DNA from: Ruminococcus sp. UBA4385
GTDB lineage: Bacteria > Bacillota_A > Clostridia > Oscillospirales > Ruminococcaceae
Assembly: GCA_002391065.1 (NCBI GenBank)
Contig: DGRP01000068.1
Location: 14,749-24,102, forward strand
DNA length: 9,354 nucleotides
Direction: 5' to 3'
Under the pieces are notes generated by a model. The model had not been told where the DNA came from. It saw only the letters and a program-made list of their open reading frames with translations, and ran no database searches. Both the position numbers and the translations under genes were made by a program. How positions within the stretch are numbered: the stretch's first letter is position 1; every line of letters begins with the position of its first letter. Below, in pieces: positions 1 through 6,220 of this stretch.

Positions 1-30
1 ATTACGTCCAGACAGCCTCGGCTGGGTTAA

Positions 31-115
31 GGGGGATAGGGCTTCGCCCTATGTACCCACCGGGGCTGGCGCCCCAGACCCCGATGTTCTATCAAAGCTT
101 TGATAAAACTTATCA
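31..115. repeat. Cluster of four small inverted repeats
   Basis: This gene-free stretch holds four perfect small inverted repeats in a row: ATAGGGC-ttc-GCCCTAT (36-52), GGGGC-tggc-GCCCC (62-75), the 14-bp palindrome ATCAAAGCTTTGAT (91-104), and TGATAA-aac-TTATCA (101-115), which overlaps the third. The first two are GC-rich and could fold in RNA, but no T-run follows, so they are not convincing rho-independent terminators. The density of hairpins looks like intergenic repeat DNA rather than the tail of a gene. No reading frame of note crosses the left edge. Confidence 0.5.
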
Positions 116-122
116 GCAAATA

Positions 123-206
123 AGCCTGCACTATTTTGCTCCGCGTTCAAGGAGTGAAAAATCCTAAACAAAACTATGACGCGTGGCGGTGCAGGGTTTT
201 CCCTGC
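123..206 (-). repeat. Interspersed repeat copy R1 (minus orientation)
   Basis: Read on the minus strand, this is a degenerate copy of an 83-84 bp repeat also found at 6221-6303, 8931-9008 and 9087-9164. It starts with the hairpin GCAGGGAAAACCCTGC (plus positions 191-206), continues with ACCGCCACGCG, has a variable middle, then CCTTGAACGCGGAGCAA and ATAGTGCAGGCT. The last segment is shared with R2 but not with R3 or R4. It lies about 60 bp upstream of the DUF1015 start, so it is in the leader or promoter region of that operon. Confidence 0.75.
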
Positions 207-213
207 TGCTTTA

Positions 214-248
214 ATGTTATTTTAATAAAAATGCTTTATGTTATTTTA
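214..248. repeat. 11-bp direct repeat upstream of DUF1015 operon
   Basis: ATGTTATTTTA occurs at 214-224 and again at 238-248, a period of 24 bp, directly before the AAGGAG ribosome binding site (255-260) of the DUF1015 gene. The stretch is very AT-rich. TATAGT at 247-252 resembles a -10 box, but no acceptable -35 lies 16-18 bp upstream and the resulting leader would be very short. I therefore do not call a promoter. The repeat could be a binding site or a chance feature of AT-rich DNA. Confidence 0.35.
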
Positions 249-269
249 TAGTCTAAGGAGCTGAAAAAA

Positions 270-1556
270 ATGGAAAGGATCTTTACTAAGGCGGATATAC
301 TTCTGCCGAAATTCTCGAAGGATTCCGAGAAAATGAGCAAGTGGGCTGTTGTTGCCTGCGACCAGTATACCTCTGAGCCTGAGTACTGGGAGGAAGTACG
401 CAGGATAACTAAGGGCGAGAAAAGTACTCTCGAACTTATTCTCCCTGAGATTTATCTCAAAAATCCCGATGTGGACAGACGTATCGCAGGAATCGACGAA
501 ACTATGAAGCAGTACATCGACGAGGGCGTTTTCACTGAGTATAAGGACTCGCTTATCTACGTTGAAAGAGTGCAGTCCGACGGCAGAATGAGAGCAGGTA
601 TCGTCGGCGCAATTGATATGGATGGCTACAACTACAACAAGGGCTCGCAGTCGCCCGTGAGAGCGACCGAGGCTACCGTTGCAAAAAGACTTCCCCCGAG
701 AATTAAGGTAAGAGAAAAAGCCGAGATCGAGCTTCCTCATATAATGATACTTATAGACGATGTGAAAAAGACCGTTATCGAGCCCCTCGAAGCCGTTAAG
801 GACAGGTTTGAAAAGCTTTATGACTTTGACCTTATGTGCGGCGGCGGTCATATCACAGGCTATCTGCTTGACGATGCCGCCTGCGAGCAGGTCTTTGCAG
901 CACTTGATAAGCTCTCCGATAAGGCTGCTTTCAATGAGAAGTACGGCGTATCAGATCAGGAGCCCCTTGTATTTGCTATGGGCGACGGAAATCACTCCCT
1001 CGCAACCGCAAAGGCTATCTATGACAGGCTTAAAGCGGAAAACCCCGACAAGGATATGTCAAAGCACCCCGCAAGATATGCCCTCGCTGAGATAGTTGAC
1101 CTGCACTCTCCTGCACTTGAATTTGAGGCTATCCACAGAGTTGTCACCGATGATGACGAGGACAGACTCATTGAAGAGGCTAAGGAAGCACTCGGTCTCA
1201 GCCATGAGCCCTCCGACCAGAAGATAACCTTAGTTATAAATGCTATGGAATTTCCGTACTATATACATAAGCCGACTGCAAATCTTGCGGTAGGCACTTT
1301 CGTAAACTTTATTGATGCATACGCTGAGAAGTACGGCTCAGCTATCGACTATATCCACGGCTCTGACGTTGTAAGCCAGCTCTCAAAAACCGAGGGCAAC
1401 GTGGGCTTTTTGCTTGATGATATGTCAAAAGCAGAGCTCTTCCCGACTGTTATAAAGGACGGAGCACTGCCCAGAAAGACCTTTTCTATGGGTCATGCAG
1501 CTGATAAGAGATTCTATGTCGAGGCAAGAAAGATAACCGAACAGGAGGAAAACTAA
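270..1556 (+). CDS. DUF1015 family protein
   Basis: The 428-residue product matches my memory of the DUF1015 family (Pfam PF06245) over its whole length, and family members are usually 400-430 residues. Visible signatures are the N-terminal segment with WAVVACDQYTSEPEYW, a glycine-rich GGGH stretch (191-194), and the family hallmark GDGNHSLATAKA with GDGNH at 238-242. There is no signal peptide or membrane segment, so it is cytosolic. The start is fixed by AAGGAG 9 bases upstream. Its biochemical function is not established. From memory, relatives often sit beside serine-biosynthesis genes (serA, serC) in Firmicutes, but those are not in this window. Here it leads an operon, and its TAA overlaps the next ATG by one base (TAATG), which predicts translational coupling to the cellobiose 2-epimerase. 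Confidence 0.88.
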   Translation: MERIFTKADILLPKFSKDSEKMSKWAVVACDQYTSEPEYWEEVRRITKGEKSTLELILPEIYLKNPDVDRRIAGIDETMKQYIDEGVFTEYKDSLIYVERVQSDGRMRAGIVGAIDMDGYNYNKGSQSPVRATEATVAKRLPPRIKVREKAEIELPHIMILIDDVKKTVIEPLEAVKDRFEKLYDFDLMCGGGHITGYLLDDAACEQVFAALDKLSDKAAFNEKYGVSDQEPLVFAMGDGNHSLATAKAIYDRLKAENPDKDMSKHPARYALAEIVDLHSPALEFEAIHRVVTDDDEDRLIEEAKEALGLSHEPSDQKITLVINAMEFPYYIHKPTANLAVGTFVNFIDAYAEKYGSAIDYIHGSDVVSQLSKTEGNVGFLLDDMSKAELFPTVIKDGALPRKTFSMGHAADKRFYVEARKITEQEEN

Positions 1557-2719
1557 TGATCTCAGAGATCAGACAGGAGCTTACAGGACACATAATGCCG
1601 TTCTGGGATAAGCTCAGAGATGACGAAAACGGCGGATTTTACGGCTATGTAGGATTCGACCTGAATGTTGACAAAAAAGCAGACAAGGGAGTTATCCTTC
1701 ATTCAAGGATACTGTGGTTTTATTCAAAGGCTTATGCTGTGCTTGGTGATAAGCACTGTCTGGAGAACGCCCTCCATGCCTATGAATACATCAAAAATCA
1801 CTGCGTTGACTATGACAAGGGCGGAGTTTACTGGATGACCACCTATGACGGCAAGCCCTCTGATACGCAGAAGCACACCTACAATATCGCCTTTGCGATA
1901 TATGCGCTCTCCTGCCTGTATAACTCGGCAGGAAATAAAGAGGCGCTGGAGCTTGCATATAAGCTTTACGATGACGTCGAAAAGCTTGCCCTAAAGGACA
2001 ACGGCTACGGCGAGGCCTTCGACTGCGACTGGAACGATGCCGCAAATGATGAGCTTTCCGAGAACGGTCTGCACGCTGACAGAACTATGAACACTATCCT
2101 CCACCTGATAGAGGCTTACACTGAGCTCTACAAGGCGGAGCAGAGAGCCGACGTGGGCGACAGGCTGAGATACCTCTTAGGGCAGATGAGCGACATTGTA
2201 TACACTCCCGAAACTAATGCCCTCAAGGTATTCTTTGACAATGACTATAATCTTGTCGGAGATATACACTCCTACGGTCACGATATTGAAGCCACATGGC
2301 TTATGGATCTTGCCTGCGATACTCTGGGTGATGAGGAGCTCAGGAAGAAGTTTGCCGAAATGGATCTGAAGATTTCGAATAATATCCTGAAAATCGCACT
2401 TGAAGAGGGCGCTCTCAATAACGAGCGTGAGAACGAGAAGATCGACAAGAAGCGTGTATGGTGGGTACAGGCTGAGGCTGTGGTAGGCTTCACAAATGCT
2501 TATCAGCACAGCGGCGACAAGAGGTTCCTTGATGCGGCGCACTCCGTATGGGAGAAGATCAAGGAGCGTGTTATCGACAAGAGAGAGGGCTCCGAGTGGT
2601 TCAGCGAGGTATCCTTTGACGGCGTTCCCGATGAGAGGAAGGAGATCGCAGGACCGTGGAAATGCCCCTATCATAACGGCAGAATGTGCATGGAGATCAT
2701 CACAAGGGGTGTTGAGTAA
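1556..2719 (+). CDS. Cellobiose 2-epimerase
   Basis: This 387-residue cytosolic enzyme of the N-acylglucosamine 2-epimerase (AGE) superfamily converts the reducing-end glucose of cellobiose to mannose, giving 4-O-beta-glucosyl-mannose, and can act on related beta-1,4 disaccharides. It is close to my memory of the R. albus enzyme, which starts MMISEIRQELT where this one starts MISEIRQELT. Residues reported as essential there (R52, H243, E246, W249, W304, E308, H374) are all present, shifted by exactly one: R51, H242, E245, W248, W303, E307, H373. That implies an intact (alpha/alpha)6 barrel and a working active site. AGGAGG at 1543-1548, inside the end of the DUF1015 gene, sets the start. The stop overlaps the PHP gene start as TAATG. 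In mannan-using bacteria this enzyme pairs with a GH130 mannosylglucose phosphorylase, but none is present here. Confidence 0.95.
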   Translation: MISEIRQELTGHIMPFWDKLRDDENGGFYGYVGFDLNVDKKADKGVILHSRILWFYSKAYAVLGDKHCLENALHAYEYIKNHCVDYDKGGVYWMTTYDGKPSDTQKHTYNIAFAIYALSCLYNSAGNKEALELAYKLYDDVEKLALKDNGYGEAFDCDWNDAANDELSENGLHADRTMNTILHLIEAYTELYKAEQRADVGDRLRYLLGQMSDIVYTPETNALKVFFDNDYNLVGDIHSYGHDIEATWLMDLACDTLGDEELRKKFAEMDLKISNNILKIALEEGALNNERENEKIDKKRVWWVQAEAVVGFTNAYQHSGDKRFLDAAHSVWEKIKERVIDKREGSEWFSEVSFDGVPDERKEIAGPWKCPYHNGRMCMEIITRGVE

Positions 2720-3420
2720 TGGAGTACATCTACGAAACACACTGCCACACAAAAGAGGCAAGCGGCTGCGCCTCTGCAACGGCTGAGGAGCAGGTAAGAA
2801 AGTTCCACGACCTCGGCTACAGCGGTATAATGATAACCGACCACTTCTTTAACGGCAACACCTGCATAGACAAAACTCAGCCGTGGGAGAAAATGGTCGA
2901 TGACTACTGCAAGGGCTACGAGAACGGAAAAAAGGTCGGTGACGAGCTCGGAATGACAGTTATGTTCGGGATAGAGTACACCTATCACGGAACTGACTTC
3001 CTGATTTACGGGCTTGAAAAGGACTGGATAAAGGCTCACCCCGAAATGATGGATATGAAAGTTCCCGAGCTTTCAAAGCTTGTGAGAGGGGACGGAGGTC
3101 TCTTCGTTCATGCGCACCCGTTCCGTGAGGTATACTACATCGACACTATAAGGCTCTTCCCGAGAGATGTTGACGCTGTTGAGGTCTACAACGCAGGCAA
3201 CCTTGAGGACGAAATGAATGACAGGGCAAACTGGTATGCCGAGAGCTTCGGGCTGCCAAAGACCTCGGGGTCTGATGCGCACCACCTGTTTCAGGACAAG
3301 TTCGGCGGAGTTATAACCGAAAAGCCCCTGACCTGCATACAGGATTATATTGATCTGGTAAAAGCGGACAGCCTGAAAGGAATACTCAGGGCTTACCGTA
3401 AAGAAGATAAAAAAGACTGA
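2719..3420 (+). CDS. PHP-domain metal-dependent phosphoesterase
   Basis: The 233-residue protein carries the ordered motifs of the PHP fold, whose members bind two or three metals and mostly hydrolyse phosphate esters. Visible candidate ligands are H8 and H10 (THCHTKEASGC), D41 and H42 (TDHF), E86 (GIEYTYHG), H131 and H133 (HAHP), and D186 and H188 (GSDAHH). It is a short stand-alone PHP protein with no polymerase or helical extension and no signal peptide. The substrate cannot be read from sequence; histidinol-phosphatase-like or nucleotide/sugar phosphatase activity is possible. The ATG overlaps the epimerase stop (TAATG) and the purine-rich AAGGGG upstream is only a moderate ribosome binding site, so re-initiation after the epimerase is likely. 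The GH5 gene follows after 13 bases. Confidence 0.85.
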   Translation: MEYIYETHCHTKEASGCASATAEEQVRKFHDLGYSGIMITDHFFNGNTCIDKTQPWEKMVDDYCKGYENGKKVGDELGMTVMFGIEYTYHGTDFLIYGLEKDWIKAHPEMMDMKVPELSKLVRGDGGLFVHAHPFREVYYIDTIRLFPRDVDAVEVYNAGNLEDEMNDRANWYAESFGLPKTSGSDAHHLFQDKFGGVITEKPLTCIQDYIDLVKADSLKGILRAYRKEDKKD

Positions 3421-3433
3421 AAGGAGAATAACT

Positions 3434-4651
3434 ATGATACTGAAAAGAATAGCAGCTGTTTCAGCTGCGGCTGTGATGTGTATGGCGCTGGGCTCCTGCG
3501 GTGATGACAGCAGCAGCTCTGAGTCAGCTTCAAAGACTGAGAGCAAGGCAGCTTCTTCACAGGCAGACAGCGGAGACAACTCAGACACGGAGGAGCTTTA
3601 CGTGAGCAAGTACGACACACAGCAGGAAATGAGCGATGAGTCCGCATGGGACCTCGTTGCTAAGATGAGAGTAGGCTGGAACCTCGGAAACACCTTTGAC
3701 GCAACAGGCGGCGACGGCACGGTTGATGCGGAAATCTCCTGGGGCAACCCGAGAACCACCAAAGAAATGATAGACCTTGTAAGCCAGTCGGGCTTCAATG
3801 TTCTGAGACTGCCCGTAAGCTGGGGCACTCACATGGACGAGAACTACAAGGTTGACCCCGCATGGATGGCAAGAGTTCACGAGGTAGTTGACTATGCGAT
3901 AGATAACGATATGTTCGTTATACTGAACACCCACCATGAGGAGTGGTACTTCCCGACCAATGAGGATAAGGATCAGGACATTGAACAGCTGACAGCTCTG
4001 TGGGAACAGATCGCAGAGGAGTTCAAGAACTACGATGAAAGACTTATCTTCGAGGGTGTGAACGAGCCCCGTCTCAGAGGCACAGGCAAGGAGTGGACAG
4101 GCGGCGACAGCGAGTCCCGTGAGGTTGTAAATGCTTATGCAAAGGCATTCTATGACACAGTAAGGGCAAGCGGCGGCAACAATGACAAGCGCTCCCTGAT
4201 GATAACAGGCTATGCGGCATCGTCCTCAAAGAACTGCCTGCAGCAGATAGTTCTTCCGAACTATGATGACGATCACCTGATCGTTTCTGTTCATGCTTAT
4301 CTGCCTTACTCCTTTGCACTTGACACAAAGGGTACAGACCAGTTTGATGCAGCTAAAGACGCAGCATCTATCGACACGCTGTTCACAGACCTTGATGAAA
4401 TCTTCCTCAGCCAGCATATCCCTGTTATTGTAGGCGAGTTTGGCTGCATGAACAAGATGAATGATGAAGAGAGAGTAGAGTGTGTGACATACTATCTCAG
4501 CGTAGCTGAGCAGTACGGTGTGCCTTGTATCTGGTGGGATAACGGTGCATTTGTAGGCGACGGAGAGAACTTCGGTCTGCTTGACCGTGAGCTTATCCCG
4601 GAGTGGAAATACCAGAGCATAATCGACGCCATTATGGCAACGGCAAAATGA
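3434..4651 (+). CDS. GH5 endo-beta-1,4-glucanase, lipoprotein (probably subfamily 4)
   Basis: The 405-residue product begins with a lipoprotein signal peptide: charged start MILKR, hydrophobic core, and a lipobox-like LGSC with the lipidated cysteine at C22. A Ser/Glu/Lys-rich linker runs to about residue 55, then one glycoside hydrolase family 5 barrel. GH5 marks are GWNLGNTFD, SWGNPRTTKEM, LRLPVSWG, NTHHEEW (H167/H168), the acid/base in NEP (E211), VHAY (H287, Y289) and the nucleophile in GEFG (E335). The opening motifs suggest subfamily 4, which includes cellulases, lichenases and xyloglucanases, so the exact polymer is uncertain. There is no dockerin or carbohydrate-binding module, so the enzyme should be membrane-anchored outside the cell rather than cellulosomal. 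AAGGAG at 3421-3426, 7 bases before ATG, supports the start. It is the last gene of the operon, followed by a terminator. Confidence 0.93.
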   Translation: MILKRIAAVSAAAVMCMALGSCGDDSSSSESASKTESKAASSQADSGDNSDTEELYVSKYDTQQEMSDESAWDLVAKMRVGWNLGNTFDATGGDGTVDAEISWGNPRTTKEMIDLVSQSGFNVLRLPVSWGTHMDENYKVDPAWMARVHEVVDYAIDNDMFVILNTHHEEWYFPTNEDKDQDIEQLTALWEQIAEEFKNYDERLIFEGVNEPRLRGTGKEWTGGDSESREVVNAYAKAFYDTVRASGGNNDKRSLMITGYAASSSKNCLQQIVLPNYDDDHLIVSVHAYLPYSFALDTKGTDQFDAAKDAASIDTLFTDLDEIFLSQHIPVIVGEFGCMNKMNDEERVECVTYYLSVAEQYGVPCIWWDNGAFVGDGENFGLLDRELIPEWKYQSIIDAIMATAK

Positions 4652-4693
4652 TAAGCTAATACATATAAGATCAGTATCTTACTGACAAACAAT

Positions 4694-4723
4694 AAAGACC
4701 GCATCGTTATGATGCGGTCTTTT
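4694..4723. terminator. Bidirectional rho-independent terminator
   Basis: A perfect 12-bp stem, AAAGACCGCATC (4694-4705) and GATGCGGTCTTT (4711-4722), encloses a 5-base loop GTTAT and runs into TTTT on the plus strand. On the minus strand the same stem is followed by TTTATTGTTTG. It lies between the convergent GH5 gene (43 bp away) and flavodoxin gene (15 bp away), so it can end both transcripts. Confidence 0.93.
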
Positions 4724-4737
4724 CTCGCTCTGAGTTC

Positions 4738-5139
4738 TTACTTTATCTTTTCACCAAGCGCCTTGCACTTTGCTATTGCCTCATCATCAGGTGTGAGGTT
4801 GCAGATAAGTCCCTCGTCAACAAGCTCTCCGCCTGCTGCCTTTACTCTGTCAGCCCAGAGCCTCATCCACTCGCCGTCACCCCAGTCATAAGAGCCGAAA
4901 AGTGCTACCTTCTTGCCTGCAAGCTTACTCTCGTTAGCTGCGAAGAAAGGCTCTACCTCGCTGTCCTCAAGCTCCTCTGCTCCCATTGCAGGGCATCCGA
5001 ATGCTACTGCGTCAAGTGCTGCGATGTCTCCGTCAAACTCCGAGAAAGTTACAGCCTTTACACCTGCACCCTCTGCCACTGCCTGAGCCATTGCCTCAGT
5101 GTTGCCTGTTGCACTCCAGTAAATTACTGCATTTGCCAT
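4738..5139 (-). CDS. Short-chain flavodoxin
   Basis: The 133-residue protein is a short-chain flavodoxin of the clostridial type, a cytosolic FMN electron carrier that can replace ferredoxin, often when iron is scarce. The FMN phosphate loop is SATGNTE (9-15). The 60s loop is CPAMGAEELE (49-58), with M52 where C. beijerinckii flavodoxin has its flavin-facing methionine. The 90s loop is GSYDWGDGEWM (82-92), with the stacking tryptophan at W86. D85 replaces the glycine usual in SYGWGDG, a small deviation next to the isoalloxazine site. The length is typical and there is no extra domain. AGGAGG (plus 5147-5152) is 7 bases upstream and overlaps the DUF3793 stop codon; the genes are 11 bp apart, so they are co-transcribed and probably co-translated. 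It is last in the minus-strand group. Confidence 0.95.
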   Translation of the reverse strand: MANAVIYWSATGNTEAMAQAVAEGAGVKAVTFSEFDGDIAALDAVAFGCPAMGAEELEDSEVEPFFAANESKLAGKKVALFGSYDWGDGEWMRLWADRVKAAGGELVDEGLICNLTPDDEAIAKCKALGEKIK

Positions 5140-5150
5140 GAAAAAACCTC

Positions 5151-5723
5151 CTAAGAAATTCTGAGCGCCTGGTATATGTCCAGACCCTCATTTAATTTAT
5201 TGCACAGATATGTTCTGCACTTTTCATACTTACGAAAGCTGCGTTTCGCTCCCTCAACATCATTGTAGACCTTCCACGGTCCGCAAATAAGAAAGTTTTC
5301 GCCCTTGTTTCTTATAAAGCCTATCACATCATCGGTCGGATAACCGAGGAAAATACCTATTTCATGCGGAAAATCACCACTTTCACACACCCTCTCCGAC
5401 AGCCTGTCAAGGGCTTCGTCAAGGCTCATAGTTTCTCTGTAGCCATAGGCTCCGAGCACCCTTGCAGCACGTCTCTCCGAGATATGCTCTCTCAGCTGTC
5501 TTTCGTTATACACAAGCACAAGCCGCCTGCCCTTACATTTGCAAAGCACTCTGATCTTCAGACCCTTTGCGGCAGCTTTCAGATTAAAGTCCATGATATT
5601 CTCATCTACTCCGCTGTCGCTGTCAAAAAGGGACATAAGCGCCGCACACTTTACTCCCAGCAGACATGGCGCTGAGTGAAATGCAAGCTTTTTCTGAAAA
5701 CAAAGACATTCCTTCTGTGACAT
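5151..5723 (-). CDS. DUF3793 family protein, cysteine-rich
   Basis: A 190-residue protein that I recognise as DUF3793 (Pfam PF12672) by the C-terminal signature FPHEIGIFLGYPTDDVIGFI (118-137) followed by GPWKVY (148-153) and a KYEKC segment. Function is unknown. It is soluble, without signal peptide or membrane helix. It has ten cysteines (6, 8, 20, 26, 61, 63, 113, 147, 169, 174), including two CxC pairs (C6/C8 and C61/C63), compatible with metal or redox chemistry, though this is inference. The frame is open back to 5819, but the start at 5723 has GGAGG (plus 5730-5734) 6 bases upstream, while upstream ATGs lack a ribosome binding site and overlap DUF2325. A predicted promoter and operator precede it, and the flavodoxin gene follows at 11 bp. 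Confidence 0.87.
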   Translation of the reverse strand: MSQKECLCFQKKLAFHSAPCLLGVKCAALMSLFDSDSGVDENIMDFNLKAAAKGLKIRVLCKCKGRRLVLVYNERQLREHISERRAARVLGAYGYRETMSLDEALDRLSERVCESGDFPHEIGIFLGYPTDDVIGFIRNKGENFLICGPWKVYNDVEGAKRSFRKYEKCRTYLCNKLNEGLDIYQALRIS

Positions 5724-5743
5724 TGTTTGCCTCCAAAATTCAT

Positions 5744-5761
5744 AGTTAGTATATTCTAACC
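5744..5761. promoter_or_regulatory. Operator-like palindrome, site 2 (before DUF3793)
   Basis: AGTTAGTATATTCTAACC on the plus strand has GTTAG and CTAAC arms around a central 8 bases. It matches the site upstream of DUF2325 (6096-6113) at 15 of 18 positions. It lies in the 58-bp gap between DUF2325 and DUF3793, about 10 bases upstream of the DUF3793 ribosome binding site and 12 bases downstream of a candidate -10. The repetition of an 18-bp palindrome in both intergenic positions of one gene group is unlikely to be chance. Confidence 0.72.
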
Positions 5762-5773
5762 GCTGATCAAAAA

Positions 5774-5801
5774 AATATACATTATGCGCAGTATTCATCA
5801 A
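5774..5801 (-). promoter_or_regulatory. Candidate internal promoter for DUF3793-flavodoxin
   Basis: On the minus strand, TTGATG (plus 5796-5801, inside the last codons of DUF2325) and TATATT (plus 5774-5779) are separated by 16 bp. The -10 is identical to that of the DUF2325 promoter. A start near 5767 would put the palindrome at 5744-5761 within the first 25 transcribed bases, the same arrangement as at the first promoter. The -35 is imperfect, so this is a moderate prediction. Confidence 0.45.
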
Positions 5802-6063
5802 GAATAGTTTTGAGAGCACTCACGCTTGCCGAATGTATTCTTGCAATCGGGATATCAAGCTTTGAGGACTTTGACACCACGCCTGCGAGCATTTTATGCG
5901 AACAGGTATTGGTGAAAACTACCATCAGATCGGGGCTTCCGAGCTTTCTTTCAAAGTCGGCAGGCATCTGAGTGAAAACCTTCGCCTTGCAGTTATAGGA
6001 CTTGCATATATCCTTATACCTTGTAGCCATGCGGTCATTACCGCCTACAACAACGATACTCAT
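5782..6063 (-). CDS. DUF2325 family small protein
   Basis: A 93-residue protein that fits DUF2325 (Pfam PF10087), a family of small proteins of about 90-110 residues with a Rossmann-like start. It begins MSIVVVGGNDRM, a beta strand and glycine turn, and ends with the family-like IARIHSASVSALKTIL segment. C19 and C25 flank a short polar stretch and a third cysteine lies in TNTCSH. Function is unknown and it has no export signal. The frame is open to 6165, but those 34 extra codons would start in the promoter and have no ribosome binding site. AAGGGAG (plus 6072-6078) lies 8 bases upstream of the chosen ATG. It is the first gene of a minus-strand group with DUF3793 and flavodoxin, with 58 bp to the next gene. 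Confidence 0.85.
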   Translation of the reverse strand: MSIVVVGGNDRMATRYKDICKSYNCKAKVFTQMPADFERKLGSPDLMVVFTNTCSHKMLAGVVSKSSKLDIPIARIHSASVSALKTILDEYCA

Positions 6064-6095
6064 ATTATCGTCTCCCTTCGTAATATTCGTGGTGC

Positions 6096-6113
6096 GGTTA
6101 GTATAAGCTAACC
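6096..6113. promoter_or_regulatory. Operator-like palindrome, site 1 (before DUF2325)
   Basis: GGTTAGTATAAGCTAACC on the plus strand has perfect 6-bp arms GGTTAG and CTAACC with a 6-bp centre. A second, wider pair CGTGGT (6088-6093) and ACCACG (6111-6116) overlaps it, so the RNA could fold in two ways. The palindrome starts 8 bases after the -10 box, so a bound repressor would cover the start site. The arms equal the half-sites of actinobacterial DtxR/IdeR boxes, which have a 1-bp rather than 6-bp gap; the regulator itself is not in this window. Confidence 0.75.
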
Positions 6114-6121
6114 ACGATATA

Positions 6122-6150
6122 AATATAGCATACTTTTCCGCATTTGTCAA
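6122..6150 (-). promoter_or_regulatory. Strong sigma-A promoter of the DUF2325 operon
   Basis: On the minus strand, TTGACA (plus 6145-6150) is a perfect -35 and TATATT (plus 6122-6127) a near-consensus -10, with an ideal 17-bp spacer. Upstream lie A/T tracts (plus 6152-6179) resembling an UP element. The predicted start near 6115 leaves a leader of about 50 bases that contains the palindrome and the AAGGGAG ribosome binding site. Confidence 0.88.
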
Positions 6151-6220
6151 GTAAAAAAAAATCAACTAAAAAAATTTTTCACATGTCACAGCAGGGTGCT
6201 CGCCGCACGGCTAATACGCG

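Noticed and set aside
36..75. GC-rich hairpins as a terminator of an upstream gene
   Set aside because: Neither ATAGGGC-ttc-GCCCTAT nor GGGGC-tggc-GCCCC is followed by a T-run on either strand.
246..851. 201-codon minus-strand open frame
   Set aside because: It is antisense to the DUF1015 gene, which has clear family motifs and a good ribosome binding site.
5724..5819. N-terminal extension of 32 residues on DUF3793
   Set aside because: It would overlap the end of DUF2325 and run through the palindrome. The internal ATG at 5723 has GGAGG at ideal spacing.
6064..6165. N-terminal extension of 34 residues on DUF2325
   Set aside because: It would begin upstream of the -35 box of a strong promoter. 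The ATG at 6063 has AAGGGAG 8 bases upstream.
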